Below, one piece after another: positions 12,140-25,818 of a stretch of DNA of 64,000 bases. The notes under the pieces were generated by a model that saw only the letters and a program-made list of their open reading frames with translations, did not search any database and was not told where the DNA came from. The stretch is from Chanos chanos. Lineage: Eukaryota > Chordata > Actinopteri > Gonorynchiformes > Chanidae. Location: assembly GCF_902362185.1 (NCBI RefSeq), contig NC_044504.1:35458397-35522396 (forward strand). Direction: 5' to 3'. How positions within the stretch are numbered: position 1 is the first letter of the stretch; each line of letters starts with the position of its first letter. The translations under genes were made by a program, and so were the position numbers.

Positions 12140-15101
12140 TATTGTCAACATACTCTCACACAGAACAATGGAGATACAAAGACACAAAAAATGCAAAGAC
12201 ACCAAAATCTCCCGTCCTTGGGCGTTTTGTCTGCGTCGTGTCAGTTCTTACCTATGGCGTAAGCCATTGTCCTCTTAATGACATGATGCATGGCCGAAAC
12301 AGTCTTCTCACAGGCCATCTGTTTAAACCACATTACAGATGATGAGGCAGGGTAAACTGAACTCAATGATGTTCCATGAACTTCTCTTATAACTGATGTC
12401 CAGCAGAATGCTGTGACTCTCTAAAGCCAGCCATAAACATCTCCCTCCTAACATAACATGACTAACTCTGTTTATTCAGATTAATTACCACTGTTGCTTG
12501 GCAACACATGTTTGAGTTATAAGGTAGACTGACAGTTCTTCAAGTTAAAAATAATATATGCTTTGATTTTTTTTTTTTTTTGCTAAAAGAATATCTACTT
12601 TCACTTTTGTTTTGATTTGTTTTGTTTTTTCATGAATAAAAGTCATAAGAGTTTTGTCAATAGAATCTTTTATGGTAACTAATGTGCAGAATTTTACAGA
12701 ACAACATACTGCAACACAGTAAAAAAATTACTAGTTCAAATGGGGCATTTCAAATACAGGTAAACAAGGGTGTTGCAAACCTAAAATCCACAGTGACAAT
12801 GAGAATAAAGGGCTAGAGCAACAGTGCTCGTGCATTAGAAACACTACAGAGTGGCTGAACAAACGGCACAGTCGAGACACTGCATACCTTCAGGTTGTCA
12901 GGATGGTGGTGTGTCCACGCCAGCAGCAGGGCAGCGAACAGGTCACCGGTGCCCACGAACACAGCGTCCACCTTTGGGATGTCCATCCGGATCTGCTGGG
13001 TTACCTTTGTACCGTCTGGTTTCACTAAGACACACAAAAACAGTAATTTCAGTGGATTCAGCAACTTCCTTTTACAGATGTAACAGTTTTCTTTTGTCGA
13101 TTTTCTTTGCAGAGGATTTGTGTGTTAGCTTTTACCCCTGTTGTCTCAATTACAAAACCTGTTTTCCGTCATTACGGATTCAAGCAAATTTACCGAGATT
13201 GGCAAGATTCTGGAACTACTTTGTTCCTGCTGGACTATCACCCATCACTGCAGGCGTGCATGTCACACACTGTCTGTCACACAACACACAAAGTATATAT
13301 TGAGCTTTGCCTCTGCTTCTCTTTACTGTTCACTTTTGGTTTGAGAAGTGAACTGGAGTCTATGGACACAGTCCGAGACATAAATATTCATCCATTCATA
13401 AATGAATGAATGAATATACATAACACACTGATGTAAGTCCAAACAGTACCTGTCTTCTGGCTGCCCAGTGCCACCAGGTACTGGTTCCCAAGAGGAGAGA
13501 GCAAGTCTGAGCTTGTGATGACTACAGTGTCCGGACCCATTTTGTGCAGCAGCTCCATCACCTGAGAGTGGAGATAAAGACAAGGCAAGTTTCACATCCT
13601 TCACTCGTAATCACGGCTCGCCGTCGCCAAGACGCAGCCAAAGCGAATTCGATCATTAGCCGGTGATAAAAAAAAAATTAATGTTTCGCACTCACCTCGA
13701 CGGCATCTTTCTCCGTGCTGATCTTTCTCCCCGTCAGCAGCCTGCATAAACACAGACATGAAAAGACATCGCTTAATGTACACTGACGCTCAAGCACACA
13801 ACACTTAAGGACAGAAATGATGGAAATATGAAGTCAACTCAGTGACTACTTTACGCAATTTCGCTTATAGAAATGGGTGAGTTTGTATGGATAATATCAA
13901 GAGTTTCACGTTGCTACGAAGAGTATCACTCCCCACCCCCAACCCCAACCATCACATTCCACTGGCAGCTGTTTCTTCAAAACCCACTCCATAACCAGTA
14001 GACTCACTCTGCCTCAAACTGGTTGGGGGTTATGATATTGGCCACAGGCACCACTTTATTCCTGTAGACGGGCAGGAGGTTCTCGGGTACATACTGCAGA
14101 GAGAGAGGACGGACAGAAAAAGGAGCTTTCTGTGTGAGGCTATTTTTAAGGCTAAGCTTACGCACATCAAAGTGACTGATGTGAACTAAACAGTAAGAAG
14201 CTATTGATACAAAGCAAGCTAGACACAAATAGTTTTTTGTGTGTGTGTGTGCGTGTGAGTGTGTGTGTGTGTGCGTGTGCATGTGTGTCTGTGTGTGAGA
14301 GAGAGTATACTGCTCTCATACTCACCATTGAGCCATTGTCTCCTAAGACTGGATCACACACTAATTAGACAAAAAGAAAACACACAAACATGTTTACTCA
14401 GAATTTTGTTCAAGCTAAATATTTTAAATCCAATCACACAGAACCAGTATGTCAAATACTTCAATCAAATACTTAACTAAAAACTGAGCAGATGAAATGA
14501 AATTCATTCAAAACAGTGGAGAGATGATAATATGATACACATCAGATTATAAGGTCAATAAAGCTTTTCTAGCAACAACAAATTAGCTCTAAAATAATCC
14601 ACAACTACAGCGCTCATGAATGCCTCATCAAAGCTCTTTCTTAAGTCATGAGATGTACCTGCATACATACGTGTACGTGTATATGCTCATTTAAATTAAA
14701 GAGGCATAGATGAGACTTATACTTGGGATTTTGAATAGGAAAACGACCCAGGGATACCAACCATACACCAGCTTGGGGTTGATCTTCTTCAGCTCCTGTA
14801 TAATGTCCACCACCATTTCTAAAAAGGACACATCCCTGGTGTATCCTGAAAAATGAATTTAACTATTAACAATCAGTGAATAAATGGGTATGTTGCTGTC
14901 TGTTGTGTGTGTGTGTGAGAGTGAGAGAGACAGAGTGTGTGTGTGTGTGTGTGTCTGTGTGTGCTCTCACCTGTAAGTACATAGTCATACTGATTCACAT
15001 TGTTGAGTTTAATTCCCTCATAGAGGACCTTCAGCTCATCTGCAGTCAACACTTGCCCTTTCCAGTGTTCGTAACCTGGGATACAAACAGAGAGGAGACG
15101 G

Positions 15102-15136
<35 letters not shown>

Positions 15137-15633
15137 GAAGGAGAGTGAATTATCGTTTCACTTCTGATCATTTACGCCCATGTCATTTGTCTCATCAGAA
15201 AACTGTAGCTCTGCTCTGGTAAGTCTCGTGTCAGAGTATCCTGGCACAAAAGCATGGCCTGAGGTGAGTCTTGCATTGTTGCTGTAGTCTTTGCCAACAT
15301 GAATATCCAACAGGTCGATACAAGCCTCGGGACTTTGGAGAGTTTTTCCCCATGTTGTGTTGCGCTTGCATTCAAAGCAGTCAAATGAAACCTCACAAAC
15401 CAAAGAGGATGAAAGTAGATTTGAGGCAGCCGTGAGGCCGTTTGAGTGTCGCGGGAAGGTTTCACATACCAAAGAAACAGGATGAAAAATTACCCAGATT
15501 AGTCCTTAATCTGTAAAAATTAAACTCCTTTTAATTAACTGCCTACAGCATGCCAACTGATGGAGGAGGGTTTAGACCTAAAGAATCCGAAGAATGAGAT
15601 TGATCTCTCTCCTGCTCTAGTACACACACAGAA

Positions 15634-15668
<35 letters not shown>

Positions 15669-18641
15669 GCACACACTGAGGTCATGGAGGGTCCATGGAG
15701 AATCAGTAAACTAATGATGTAAAAGCTGAGACAGCAGGGTGTAGTGGACTCAAGGACAGTTTGGTTGATCTGAGTTAAGTCACTTGCCCACTTTAACATA
15801 ACCTCAGATCAGCGGACACCGAACTGCGGACCAGCAGTAACTGCTTATATATAACCTTTGCCCTTTGACTGGATACAGTACAACTAGAGGAGGCCGTGCT
15901 GTGCACAGTGAGGACAGACAGGCAGAGGTACAAACCCCTGTTGTTAACATATAATCCCTCATCGACTGTTCTGGAATGTGAAAAACATCCTTCTCCTTTT
16001 TCAGCCTGGGAGTTGGGATATTTTCTTAAGAATGAGAACCCCCTCACACAGAGTAAGAAAGTCAACAGGCCTAAACCTCGTCCCCACATATCACTTTTCT
16101 ACACTTTCACAGTCGGATCTTGCATATGACGTTTTATTTTCACTGTTGGTAGTTCTAAGTCATACCACGAAACTGAAGGTGCGGCCATTCCATGAAAACG
16201 ACTACACTTTCAACAAAAATCTTTTATTCTATTTTTCTTTTTTGTCCTTCCATTTCCCCTCCAGCCTCTCGCCTTCACTATGCAGCCAATCAGTCTCAGT
16301 TCATCTGCATTCAATCACGAGGTGGAATTCACTGACAAAGAGTTTGGCTTCAGTAAAGACATCTCTCGAACCGGCAGACGATCGATCCACTGACAGAGAA
16401 GATCCTCGGAGATCGTCACAACGAGGTGAGAGAGGACGCACGTAACGGCATAACTATAACCCCCGCCTTACAGCGCGCGTAAGCGCAACCTCCCGACAAC
16501 TGTCCGGACACAGCTGTCTCACACAGCAATGCGTGCGTATGTTCCCTCGCGAGTGTGTATTTTCTGGTTTTGGGTCCCCCTGGAATGTTTTGGGGCTCTG
16601 CACACAGAGAGCTCTTGTTGGCATCAGAAGAGGGCAAAGTGAACGGGGCCAAGCAGAAAGAGGGAAATGAATGGTTGTTAACTGGGGGGGGGGGGGGGGG
16701 GGTCAGAGGGAAGAATCCGGGGTAGAGAATAAAGAAGAAGTTCTCCGGAAAAGGGAGACAGCTTTGGCATTCATCCCAGAAAACATCCCAGAATGAGGGA
16801 AATGCACTTCGCTTTAGATAGAAAAGCAAAATGAGATGAGGAGAGGGTGGAGGAGAGAAAGAGAAAGAAAGAAAAAAAAAAAACATCCATACATGGTACT
16901 GGGAACTAGCGGCCTGTTTAAAAGCGTACAATGATTCTGTTTACATCTACGGGGAGGCCTGGTTTACAGCCATTGTGGACTTTCTCTTTAAATTTGTACA
17001 CTACCCTGATGAATCTCTTCTCAAGTGGGCAGAGGTCCAATGCTCCTCTTCAAAATAAGTTTAAGTTTTGGTATTAAAAGAAATTAAGGTCTCCTTTAAG
17101 TAGTGAGATATTGACACTCTTTAGGCAGATGGTTCTCAGGGCTTAGTTAAGCTTTGACAAGCTGGCCGCCCTGTCTGTGCAATAGGTGTCAGTCACAGAT
17201 ACAGCCCAGTGGTTAGCTCTTCCACAGGTCAAACTGCGATGATTGGTTTATCATCAACAAAACAGACACTCCCACCTCAGCCATAGCCTCACTGTATGCC
17301 TTTCTTCCATGATCAGATTTTCATGCTCACATTTCTCACCCTTTACCTCTTTATAATTGCTTTATGCCCTCTCGTCAGATTAGCATGTGTATGCATCGTG
17401 TTCTTCATCTCTTGTATGAGCACTATCAACCATAAGAACAGTCCAAGTGCAGTAGACAATGCAAAATGCAATAAAACTGACTGATTAAGTCAGCAATCAT
17501 GATTAATCCAATCAGCCGCTTAGTTGTGCAAAGACAGATTCTCTCAAGTGTATTTCTTGTACTGATTAGTACATCTGACAAAGTCAAATTCACACTGAAC
17601 TAGTCCATCGGAAAGAGCGACAGAGAGAGTGTTTCACATGAAAAGAGGTGGGTTTAAAAAAAAGTCTGAGTGTTAGAGGAGACACAGATGAGAAAGATAG
17701 GTACTGAGCAGATGGGAATTTGGCAGGGGCTGTTTCTGAGTGTGTGTTTTCCAGCTGGGAGAGCAGTGGTCGTCCAAGATTGCAAAACAGAGAAGAATCC
17801 AGATTGCATAACAGATCCTGTTCTGCTTAACGTGATTAACAAAAAGAGAAGAAGGGGCAATGGGATGACTTCATTTGAATCGTAATGTGGCAGGTTAAGC
17901 AACAGGAATGCCCTGCCTGTCTCTACAGAACATAGAAATACATGAACAAGAAAACGTTGCACAACACCACAACACAGCACGAGGGCGCTACTATGAAATC
18001 AGAACCACATGTTTTAGATGTCTCTTCAAACACTAAAACACTGAAGGCATATGAGCATGCATAGCCTAACAATGCAGTGCGTGATAAAGAAAATTACCTG
18101 TGTGATTGGAAAACTGCACAGAATTGATAGAGTCCACTTCAAATCCCAGTACCTGAAAATAAGTAACAGATAAATTTATTCTCGATGTATTTATTAACGT
18201 AAATTTATCTGAGAATTTTCAGTAAGTATGACTGACTGAAATGAGAGACAATACGATGATACTGTGAATTACCAAATTTCAACAAGAAACCCTAATCTAT
18301 ACTGTCAGGAAACGCAAAAACCGTGAAGTTGTCTAAACGGTGTACGCACTGCAATGCAACTCCAGAAAAGTAAAGTTCGATCTTCATAGCCCATGAACAC
18401 AGATTTTGAAATGGAACTGACAGTCTCAAAATCGTATTCCCGTCGTTAATCTGATGCAGTTTACAGAGCAGATTAAAAAGTCTCTCGAAATGTCACTGAC
18501 ACAAACAAAAAAAAAAGTAGGATAATATGTCAAATATTGAATATTGGAATCATTTCTCACCTGTAAGGGAAATGTTGCAGATTTATTTCCGACGTACCCT
18601 CTGACAACATGACTTTGAATTGACAGCACTCTACAATCCAT
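11984..18641 (-). CDS. pdxk: Pyridoxal kinase
   Basis: Phosphorylates pyridoxal, pyridoxine and pyridoxamine with ATP in the cytosol (vitamin B6 salvage). Coding exons on the minus strand: 18641-18561, 18152-18098, 15075-14971, 14845-14762, 14360-14326, 14093-14008, 13741-13696, 13561-13450, 13024-12888, 12318-12252 and 12096-11984. All phases match and give 306 residues; human PDXK has 312. Visible landmarks are [19 protein letters not shown] at the N-terminus, [30 protein letters not shown], the ribokinase-family catalytic/anion-hole segment [16 protein letters not shown], and the C-terminal [15 protein letters not shown]. The start used gives MDCRVLSIQ; an in-frame ATG eight codons upstream (18665) could extend it. 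The last intron's polypyrimidine tract is a pure (CT)n microsatellite. Identification is secure. Confidence 0.96.
12102..12136. repeat. (GA)n microsatellite forming the pdxk exon-11 polypyrimidine tract
   Basis: Read on the minus strand, this is a (CT)n tract ending a few bases before the acceptor TCAG that starts the last pdxk exon at 12096. It is a simple repeat serving as a splice element. Confidence 0.85.
14240..14302. repeat. (GT)n microsatellite in a pdxk intron
   Basis: Interrupted GT repeat between pdxk exons 5 and 6. A second one (about 14902-14963) lies just beside exon 3. Confidence 0.85.
15103..15135. repeat. Poly-G run in pdxk intron 2
   Basis: About 33 G in a row, about 28 bases from the pdxk exon-3 acceptor, on the intron side. 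The length is likely unreliable. Confidence 0.85.
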
Positions 18642-20264
18642 TTCGTTTGTGCAAATGAGTGGCAAGTATGAACCGGCAAAACCTGCACACTGCTATGGTT
18701 ACGTACGACAGACCGTTTCGTGGGCTACCATGCCCGAGTTGCAAAAAAGCAAAAGAACTTCGTGTTATGTACAGAATAGATTACCGTCCAAAAAAGTGAA
18801 CAAAAAGTAACTTAAAGACAAGTTTAACCAGGACAGATTTCAAATACCTATGGCAAAAGCGGCGGAACAGACTGCTAACTTCAGGCGTTTGAGATGGACA
18901 CCTATGGTCACGCACTGACTATAAAAGCAGTTCCGCTAATAGTTAACGAAGTGTGTTACAACCATCATGTTACATCACGTAATTATGAGGAGATCGGGGG
19001 GAGTTCTCATTATGCAGTGTTGTTCTGTGTGTCATAGTGGCTTATTTGTGAGTATGGAAATCAAATGTTGTGTGCACTGAATCTCTGAGCGGGCAGAAAA
19101 AGCCGTCTAGCGCTATCAGTGTAAGGTTTTGAGACACGTGAATGGACAATATATTGTCCATTATTTGAAAATAACTGACTCGAACACAAACACACAAAAA
19201 AGAAGTTTTCACAACGTCGCAAAGTTCAGTTCATGGAGATATGGAACAGGTGGAACGACGGTCTTTCACGTGACTGTGTCACTTACTCAAGAGTCCCCGC
19301 TCTCGCAAACGAGTGCTCTCACCCAGACGTATTTGTTGGACTGTTCCCAAGTGCTCAACTAGAGGTTGTAAAAGTGCGGTTCGCTCTCGTTATTGCAGTT
19401 AACAGTGTTTTCTTCGAATGACCTCCAAAAAATTTGAGTGCTGCCTTGGTCACTAAAATTTAGAAGCAGAGCAAGGCGTGTGCATGTGTCTGCGTCACGC
19501 CAAATCTTAGATAAATTCTGTGGTGTTATTCATACTGCAGAATTCGTTTCCGGCAATGTATGGTGTATTAAATTAAGCATAAACCGAACATAGACTAGAA
19601 GCCTGTAGCGGTATGCTTAAAATTCACCTTTTTCTACAGTAATTAACAGGTAGACAGATTTGTATTTAATATAAATACATCTTACAATTAATTTACAAGT
19701 TACTCATGATCTTTTTGGCTTATATTTCAGCATACAATGCATGTATTTTAATAAAAAGGTCTTTACTACACACACCAGCAGCAGCTTCCCAGACCTGTAA
19801 GGATTAGATGAACTTCTCCTGAAGTGAAAGATATTTTTTTATACAGAGTATGTGTAAGTCTTGTCTTGTTAATATTGTTTTCATTTTTATGTAACTCTTC
19901 AGACATTCTGTGCCCCATCAGGACAAAAAACACGTACGTCAGTCCTTTGTTTTTAGAGGCCTTAAAGTTCGTACACAAAGAGAACTTCCCACTTATCTTA
20001 GGGCTTTTAATCTTGGCCTGGTAAAGACTTAAACATCCAATGTTGTTGTGTCTTATGTTTACACTTAATTTTGCTTCCAGGGGAAATGCATCTGGTTTTG
20101 CTCATGTTTCCCCCACCCAATATTTCATGGGTTCTTGTGTTCAACCCGTTTGGATGTCGATGTAATGATTTGTGTATGCTCACTTTAAAATTATGAACAA
20201 TCTGAAATTATGGACAAATCATGGATCTGTGTACACAGTCCTTCGTAGGGCTACCAGATACTGC

Positions 20265-20299
<35 letters not shown>

Positions 20300-21151
20300 C
20301 AAAACAACTGTGTCATAAATGTAATCTGCGTCTGTACTTTCCCCCAGCACTCTCTGATAAACATTCTCTTAAACAACGATAATTTTCCTGCCTGTAAACA
20401 CATAGGTCACTGTTACATTGCTAACGCTTGTCGTTTAAATGCACAGTGTAATCCTGACCCACTGTAAAGTCCGTTTTATAAACATGTGGACAGTGATGAA
20501 AACCATGTCAGTTCGTACATACCTAGTACTGTCAAAAAACAACAGCCCTACCTGTCATGACAGAGATGAAATAAAGATGACGTGATGTACAATGGACACT
20601 GCCCACATGATTTGCTTGGGACTGCCCTGCTGTTTTTATCCTGTAAACTGCCTGTAAAAATTCTTGCTTGTTTCTCAACAAGCTGCAATGAACTGATAGT
20701 GATGGGAGGGTGATGATAGCACGCTGATGTATCAGGGGTAATTAAACTGAGTTACAGACGTAATTGTGTATCTGCTGTGTACAACACATGTACGTGCCTG
20801 TGTGTTCATGTCCTGTATGTTATTCAAATATGTCCGAGGCAGAAAATCTGAAATGCAAGGAGATATAAGGAGAAAGGAGTATGAGAGAAAAGTCAGAGAG
20901 CGTGAAGGAGACACACTGACCCAGCAGAGTCGGGGCTGTTTACACTGAGTTCAGGACAACGTGTTCAGCAAGGGTCGGGTCAGAAAAGGAAACCTCCGTA
21001 TTCCTCTCTGTCGTTCAAAGCGGAGAGGAAGTCACTGAGGGCACTGCTGTGGCAGCCAGAGAGGAGAGACACGGATGAGCTAACCTCTGCCTGTACCTGA
21101 GACGCTATCCTGGATACTCATGGCTAATATGCCAGGGTGGTTTGAGTGGAG
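18642..21151. other. Intergenic region, pdxk promoter to FGF-type gene
   Basis: The two genes are divergent, so both promoters should lie here. I see no gene, no clear TATA-type element and no recognised transposon. A (CA)n tract lies at about 20268-20298. The short open frames near 19129-19421 and 20766-20948 show no domain. Confidence 0.55.
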
Positions 21152-22425
21152 ATGCTGCTTGTTGGTATGGATCTGACACTGGTTGTCATGGAGTTTTACT
21201 GGGCACTTCCATGTCTAGCAGTCCTTGCTTTTTGTGTGGGGTGTGACTGTGCAGATGGAGATGCAGATTCTAGGCTCTCTGGGGATTTGGGTGGTCGATT
21301 ACGACGTCTCTGGCAGTTGTCCATGAAAGAATCAAAACAGAATGATAAAGGTAAGAGTAATTCATCTGGGTAAGGCTTTCCAATCCGTTCTTTCTTGGCA
21401 GTTTTTGTTCTTCTTGTTGTTGTTGTGTATTTTGTTTTGCTTTTTATAGGCAATGTTGCACTTTTTAATGGCACTTTTGATGGCCATTTAAGGTTCACGC
21501 CTCTCACAGCTCTGAATATCTCTTGTCCTCTGTCCCCAAAGAACCACTTTTTGGTTTCATTTTTCAGGTAGCATTGTTGCAATTAGACTTAAGGGATCAG
21601 GGAGTGCACTGATTTGTTTCATATTAGTTATAGGTATTTATATTGTCATCTGCATTTACTTAGGAACATTTGTTTAGAAAAACTCAGGACATGAGTTTAA
21701 GCTTTTTGATAATAATATTTATTAAAATCGTTTTAACATTACATAGTAATGGTGTTACGCTAGAGAAAAAGGGTACAGTGTTTAAACAGTGTATTGATCC
21801 TTAAAGGCTCTGGGAGAAATGATCATCATTGTTTTGGTATGATTATTCAGTCTAACTGACATTTATATTCCAACACAATGTCCCTATTCAATAATAACCA
21901 CATTTGCAAAGCATACTCTCTATATGCTGTAGACAGATAATATTATATTTCATTTAGATATTGAAATAAACAGTGCGCAGCATATGTGTAGCACTGTAAT
22001 ATGAATACAAAGTAACCATACAGGTAGCATATAGCATCTTTTTGAAAAATCAAAACAATCTACAATCAAGATTTTCCTTCTTCACACAGTTGTTTGTAGA
22101 CCATGATGTATTTGTACTCTGAATCAAATCTTCTGCATAGTATCTGGATGCAGCTTTTTTGCCATTAGGGTCCAGAACAATCAAAAACACAAGAATAGGC
22201 CTGTGACACATACCAGCAGCTGTACACTGATCTTCGACTGAATGTGTTTGGCATGTGTCTCTTCTCCATATGTGCACACCTCTGCTGGATGAGGCTGCAG
22301 TTGTATGTGTAGCTGTAGATACGTGTAGGTTTTCTATAGGTTAAAACTAGCTTAGTGCAGAACTGTCTAAAATGAGTGGTGACAATATCACCTGTAAGAA
22401 ACCAATACGACATTGCATCACAACA

Positions 22426-22486
<61 letters not shown>

Positions 22487-23647
22487 CTGTCTTACTTTCT
22501 TTCTCTTTCTTTCTTTCTCTCTCTCTCTCTCTCTGTCATGCAGTTGAGTGGGGGATAAGGAATAGATGAGAATGTATTTACTTAAAATCAATCTGAAGCA
22601 AATATTAAAAATAACTATGATCATGATTGAAAAAAAATGAACAACATTTTAAATTTCTCACCCCTCAATTACTGAATCATCTCCATTCATTTTCTTAGTA
22701 TCTGTTCACACCACATTGACAACAGAGCCACATCCTCATCCAGTCAAAGAGATCATCACACAGAAGCTGCTGTACTGCCGCGTGGGGATTGGCTACCACC
22801 TTCAGATCCTGTCCAATGGGAGCGTGGGGGGTGTCCATGAACCCACCGAGTACAGTAAGCTCTTCTGAATTCTGAAACCGAATGGGAAAAAAAAGCTAAC
22901 TGTTCTGTGAGTGATGTCATAGACCTTGCCAGAGATGTACTGTGTTGATTACCTACTAACTGAGTTCACTGATTACGATGGAGCTCTTGTGTCTCTATCT
23001 GTCTTTGTGATTTCGCACAGCTCATGGAATTATTCCTACACGTTTTCTCTCTCTCACTTACTTTATCACTGTTTGGTAGGTTTACTGAGGCTGTTTGCCA
23101 TGAAACGTGGAGTAGTAGGCATACGTGGTGTGAAGAGCGGCCTGTATTTATGTATGAACGAAGAGGGAATGTCACATGGTGAGGTGAGATGAACACACAA
23201 GCGTACACTTAGTTTTAATGGAAGTACCCACCACCTCATGCTAAAATCATGAGCTCAGATCATTCTTTCTGTGTGAACATATGTCCAATATAGTTCATTC
23301 ACATTATTTCATGACTTTTCTCTCCTCCTGCCAACCGTCCCTGTTCACTTATACAATAACTCTCAAACTGTCACAATTCACAGTCTGAATCTTGGAGCGA
23401 GAGCCACAGTTAAGGGCATCAGTAAATACATCAAACCTATTCCCTCTTGCAGAGCAAGTTCTCGCCTGACTGTTTGTTGAAGGAGAACCTGGAGGAGAAC
23501 CACTATACGACCTACTCCTCGCTGTCTCACCCAGGCCTGTATTTAGCCCTGTCTCACCGCGGCCAGCTCAGACGGGGAAACAACGTGGGCAGACACCAGG
23601 CCTGCACACACTTCCTGCCTCGCAAGGTCCCGATCAACCTCAGCTGA
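21152..23647 (+). CDS. Secreted fibroblast growth factor, FGF4/5/6-like
   Basis: Exons: 21152-21350, 22699-22854, 23080-23183 and 23453-23647. Phases 1, 1 and 0 agree and give 217 residues. A hydrophobic signal sequence is visible (WALPCLAVLAFCVGC). The beta-trefoil core begins LLYCRVGIGYHLQILSNGSV, continues GVVGIRGVKSGLYLCMNEEG and ENHYTTYSS, and ends GRHQACTHFLPR. LYCRVGIG.HLQI is typical of FGF4, 5 and 6, while the LYLCMNEEG and EENHYTTYSS segments lean toward other subfamilies, so I give no symbol. The 104-bp exon is the usual second coding exon of FGFs. What is normally exon 1 is split here by an extra phase-1 intron (21351-22698). Family function: a paracrine ligand of FGF receptors with heparan sulphate. 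An upstream ATG at 21119 opens a short overlapping frame. A candidate polyadenylation signal lies near 24905, but this is unsure. Confidence 0.85.
22431..22534. repeat. (CT)n microsatellite in the extra FGF intron
   Basis: Long CT run (about 22431-22481), then a mixed CTTT/CT tract. It lies in the intron between coding exons 1 and 2. Confidence 0.9.
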
Positions 23648-25818
23648 AAAACACACACACACACACACACACACAAAGAGAAACTGTTTAACTGCACTTC
23701 AAAATGTGATCAGTGCACTCACTGAAGACATTGATATCTCCAAAAAGGACCTTCACTGGAGCTTTGATCTGAAATATTTTCTACAAATCATCTTGCATTT
23801 AATACTGAAATAGAAGTTATTCATGCAGTCTTGGTATAGAATTCAGATACAGTGGTTCTAACTGATCGTTCTAACTTACATTCGACAGCGGTGTGTTTAG
23901 TTCAGTCGTATTTACAATTTCAAAAGTAAGATAACAAAGGTATTTTATATGAGTGCCTTAGTTTGGCAAGATAACACTACTTCAGTCCGGTTATGAGATT
24001 CATCCTCTGACTTTTGAATGTATCACAGCAGTAACACCGGCGAACTTTGTGAAAAGTGCAGTTTGATTCAGCTGCTGTTGAATGTGATGGTGAAGGCCTC
24101 TCTTCCAATGTATTTTTATCCTCTTAATGCATTGTATGCACTTATTTATTTATTTGTCCATTTGTTTGTTCGATTCTCTGTCAAAAGTATGCTTTATTTT
24201 GTTAGTTGTGCATATGTTAATGTTTTGTTTATTTTTTTTAAAGTGGATGAAAGTTATATGTGAACAGTCTTGCACAGTAAATGTAAGGTCAGAATGTATC
24301 CTCTTTCATACAGTAAATATATGTTTTAATATATGTAGTCTGATTTAAATGATTAATTAATGATTGAACATGTGATAGTTCAACCAACTGAACTATAAAC
24401 CTCTAGATGAAACATATGTCCTTCAGTGATTAGGTGCTCAGGTGGATTGAAAGACTTTCTCATGTGCATCGATTACAAGAAACTGACGACTGTGTGGAGA
24501 GCACATGGACATGGAAGCAGTTTTTCCTTGCTCTGTCTTCCTTTGCCGTTTCTACTGAGACAAAGGTCGAATGAGGGAACAAGTATGACAACATCTTCAT
24601 GATCTTTCTAGTGCTCCTCTGAAATCAGCGAGTAAATGACTGGAAAAGCTGGTCCTAACTGCAGAATGTTACGCTAAATGTCACTGCTCTGTTTGTTTCT
24701 CTTTTTGTGTTTTATTTTTTTAACGTTAATGAAAGTTACCTCTCTGAGAGTTGAATTCATTTTTGGGTTTAGAAATCAGTGAGGGAAAACGTGGCGCATC
24801 CTACACGCGATCACTGAGATATAAACGGTCGGCCCAGCACACGCGAGGGACAGATAGCGTCACACAAACAGCTCCTGGAAAATGACTCAGTGTAACCCTT
24901 TCTGAATAAAGCATGAAGGAGAATCTGGGTGTGGACAGACAGTCCTGCCACCCACTGGCCTCTCCTGTGACTCCAGCTGGACTGGGTGTACTGGGCACGT
25001 CTGTAACACACACAAAATGGAGTGAATGCCAGTACCCTTTAGCTTTGACTGTTTCCTGAGGGCATCCTTAGCTTCCCAATTCACTGCCATGGATTGGTAA
25101 TTGAATTCTGCTTTTAAGCATCTCGTGCAAGTATTGCTTGGACAAGTCATTGTAGATAGTCAGCGTGTGTTGGCATGAAGAGTTTATCTGGATCTCTGTC
25201 TCTCTTTCGTGGCTTGTATTATCCTACGTTTCCTCTGTTTTAGTCTATCGATGTCTGTCTCACCATTCTCCTATCCCATACCAACCCCATCCCGTTACCC
25301 GTCTGCGTCGAGCCAGTATCATCCCCTGCTCCGCCCGCTACACGGTGGGACACAGGTAACGTGAGCCTGTCTCCGGGGAAACGCGAGGTCACCTGATCCC
25401 CTCTCAGAGTGACACGACTCCTCGTGTGTCCTGTTATAGCTAGAGAGGTAGAGGGAGACATTTAAAGACAGGAAGAAGCCGAGGAGTCAGGCACAGAGAA
25501 GGAGAAAATTACAGAGGGACTATACTATGCGTTTGACATCCAGGTTGGCTAAATGATAAGTAGTCCAGGAGGAACTCAAGGCCCTAGAGGAACCGAATGT
25601 TACTTACATCATTCTGTCTTTTTTTTTCTTTTTCGTTTTTCCATTGTCTGCTTCTTTTCTTTTCTTTTTTTTAAACTCTTCTCTATGTTTACAACGTGGC
25701 CCTGTAGTCAGTTGTCTTCCTCATCCTAAAGCTAAATGAGCAGTGTACAGACATGGCTGGAAAGAGTGTGTGAGCAAAGCTTGAAAGGTTGTTGTAAAAC
25801 GAGTGTGTGAGGACAGAG
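23648..25818. other. FGF 3' UTR and intergenic DNA before tmprss3
   Basis: Begins with a (CA)n tract right after the FGF stop. AT-rich DNA follows, with no domain-bearing frame. Part of it is presumably the FGF 3' UTR and the tmprss3 5' UTR and promoter. Confidence 0.5.

Noticed and set aside
15103-15135. G-quadruplex regulatory element from the poly-G run
   Set aside because: Several such runs of exact G or C occur in the window. They are better explained as simple homopolymers with unreliable length.
16416-16931. 171-codon minus-strand frame in pdxk intron 2
   Set aside because: Phe/Pro/Ser-rich translation of homopolymer tracts, including a poly-G run; no domain and no splice links.
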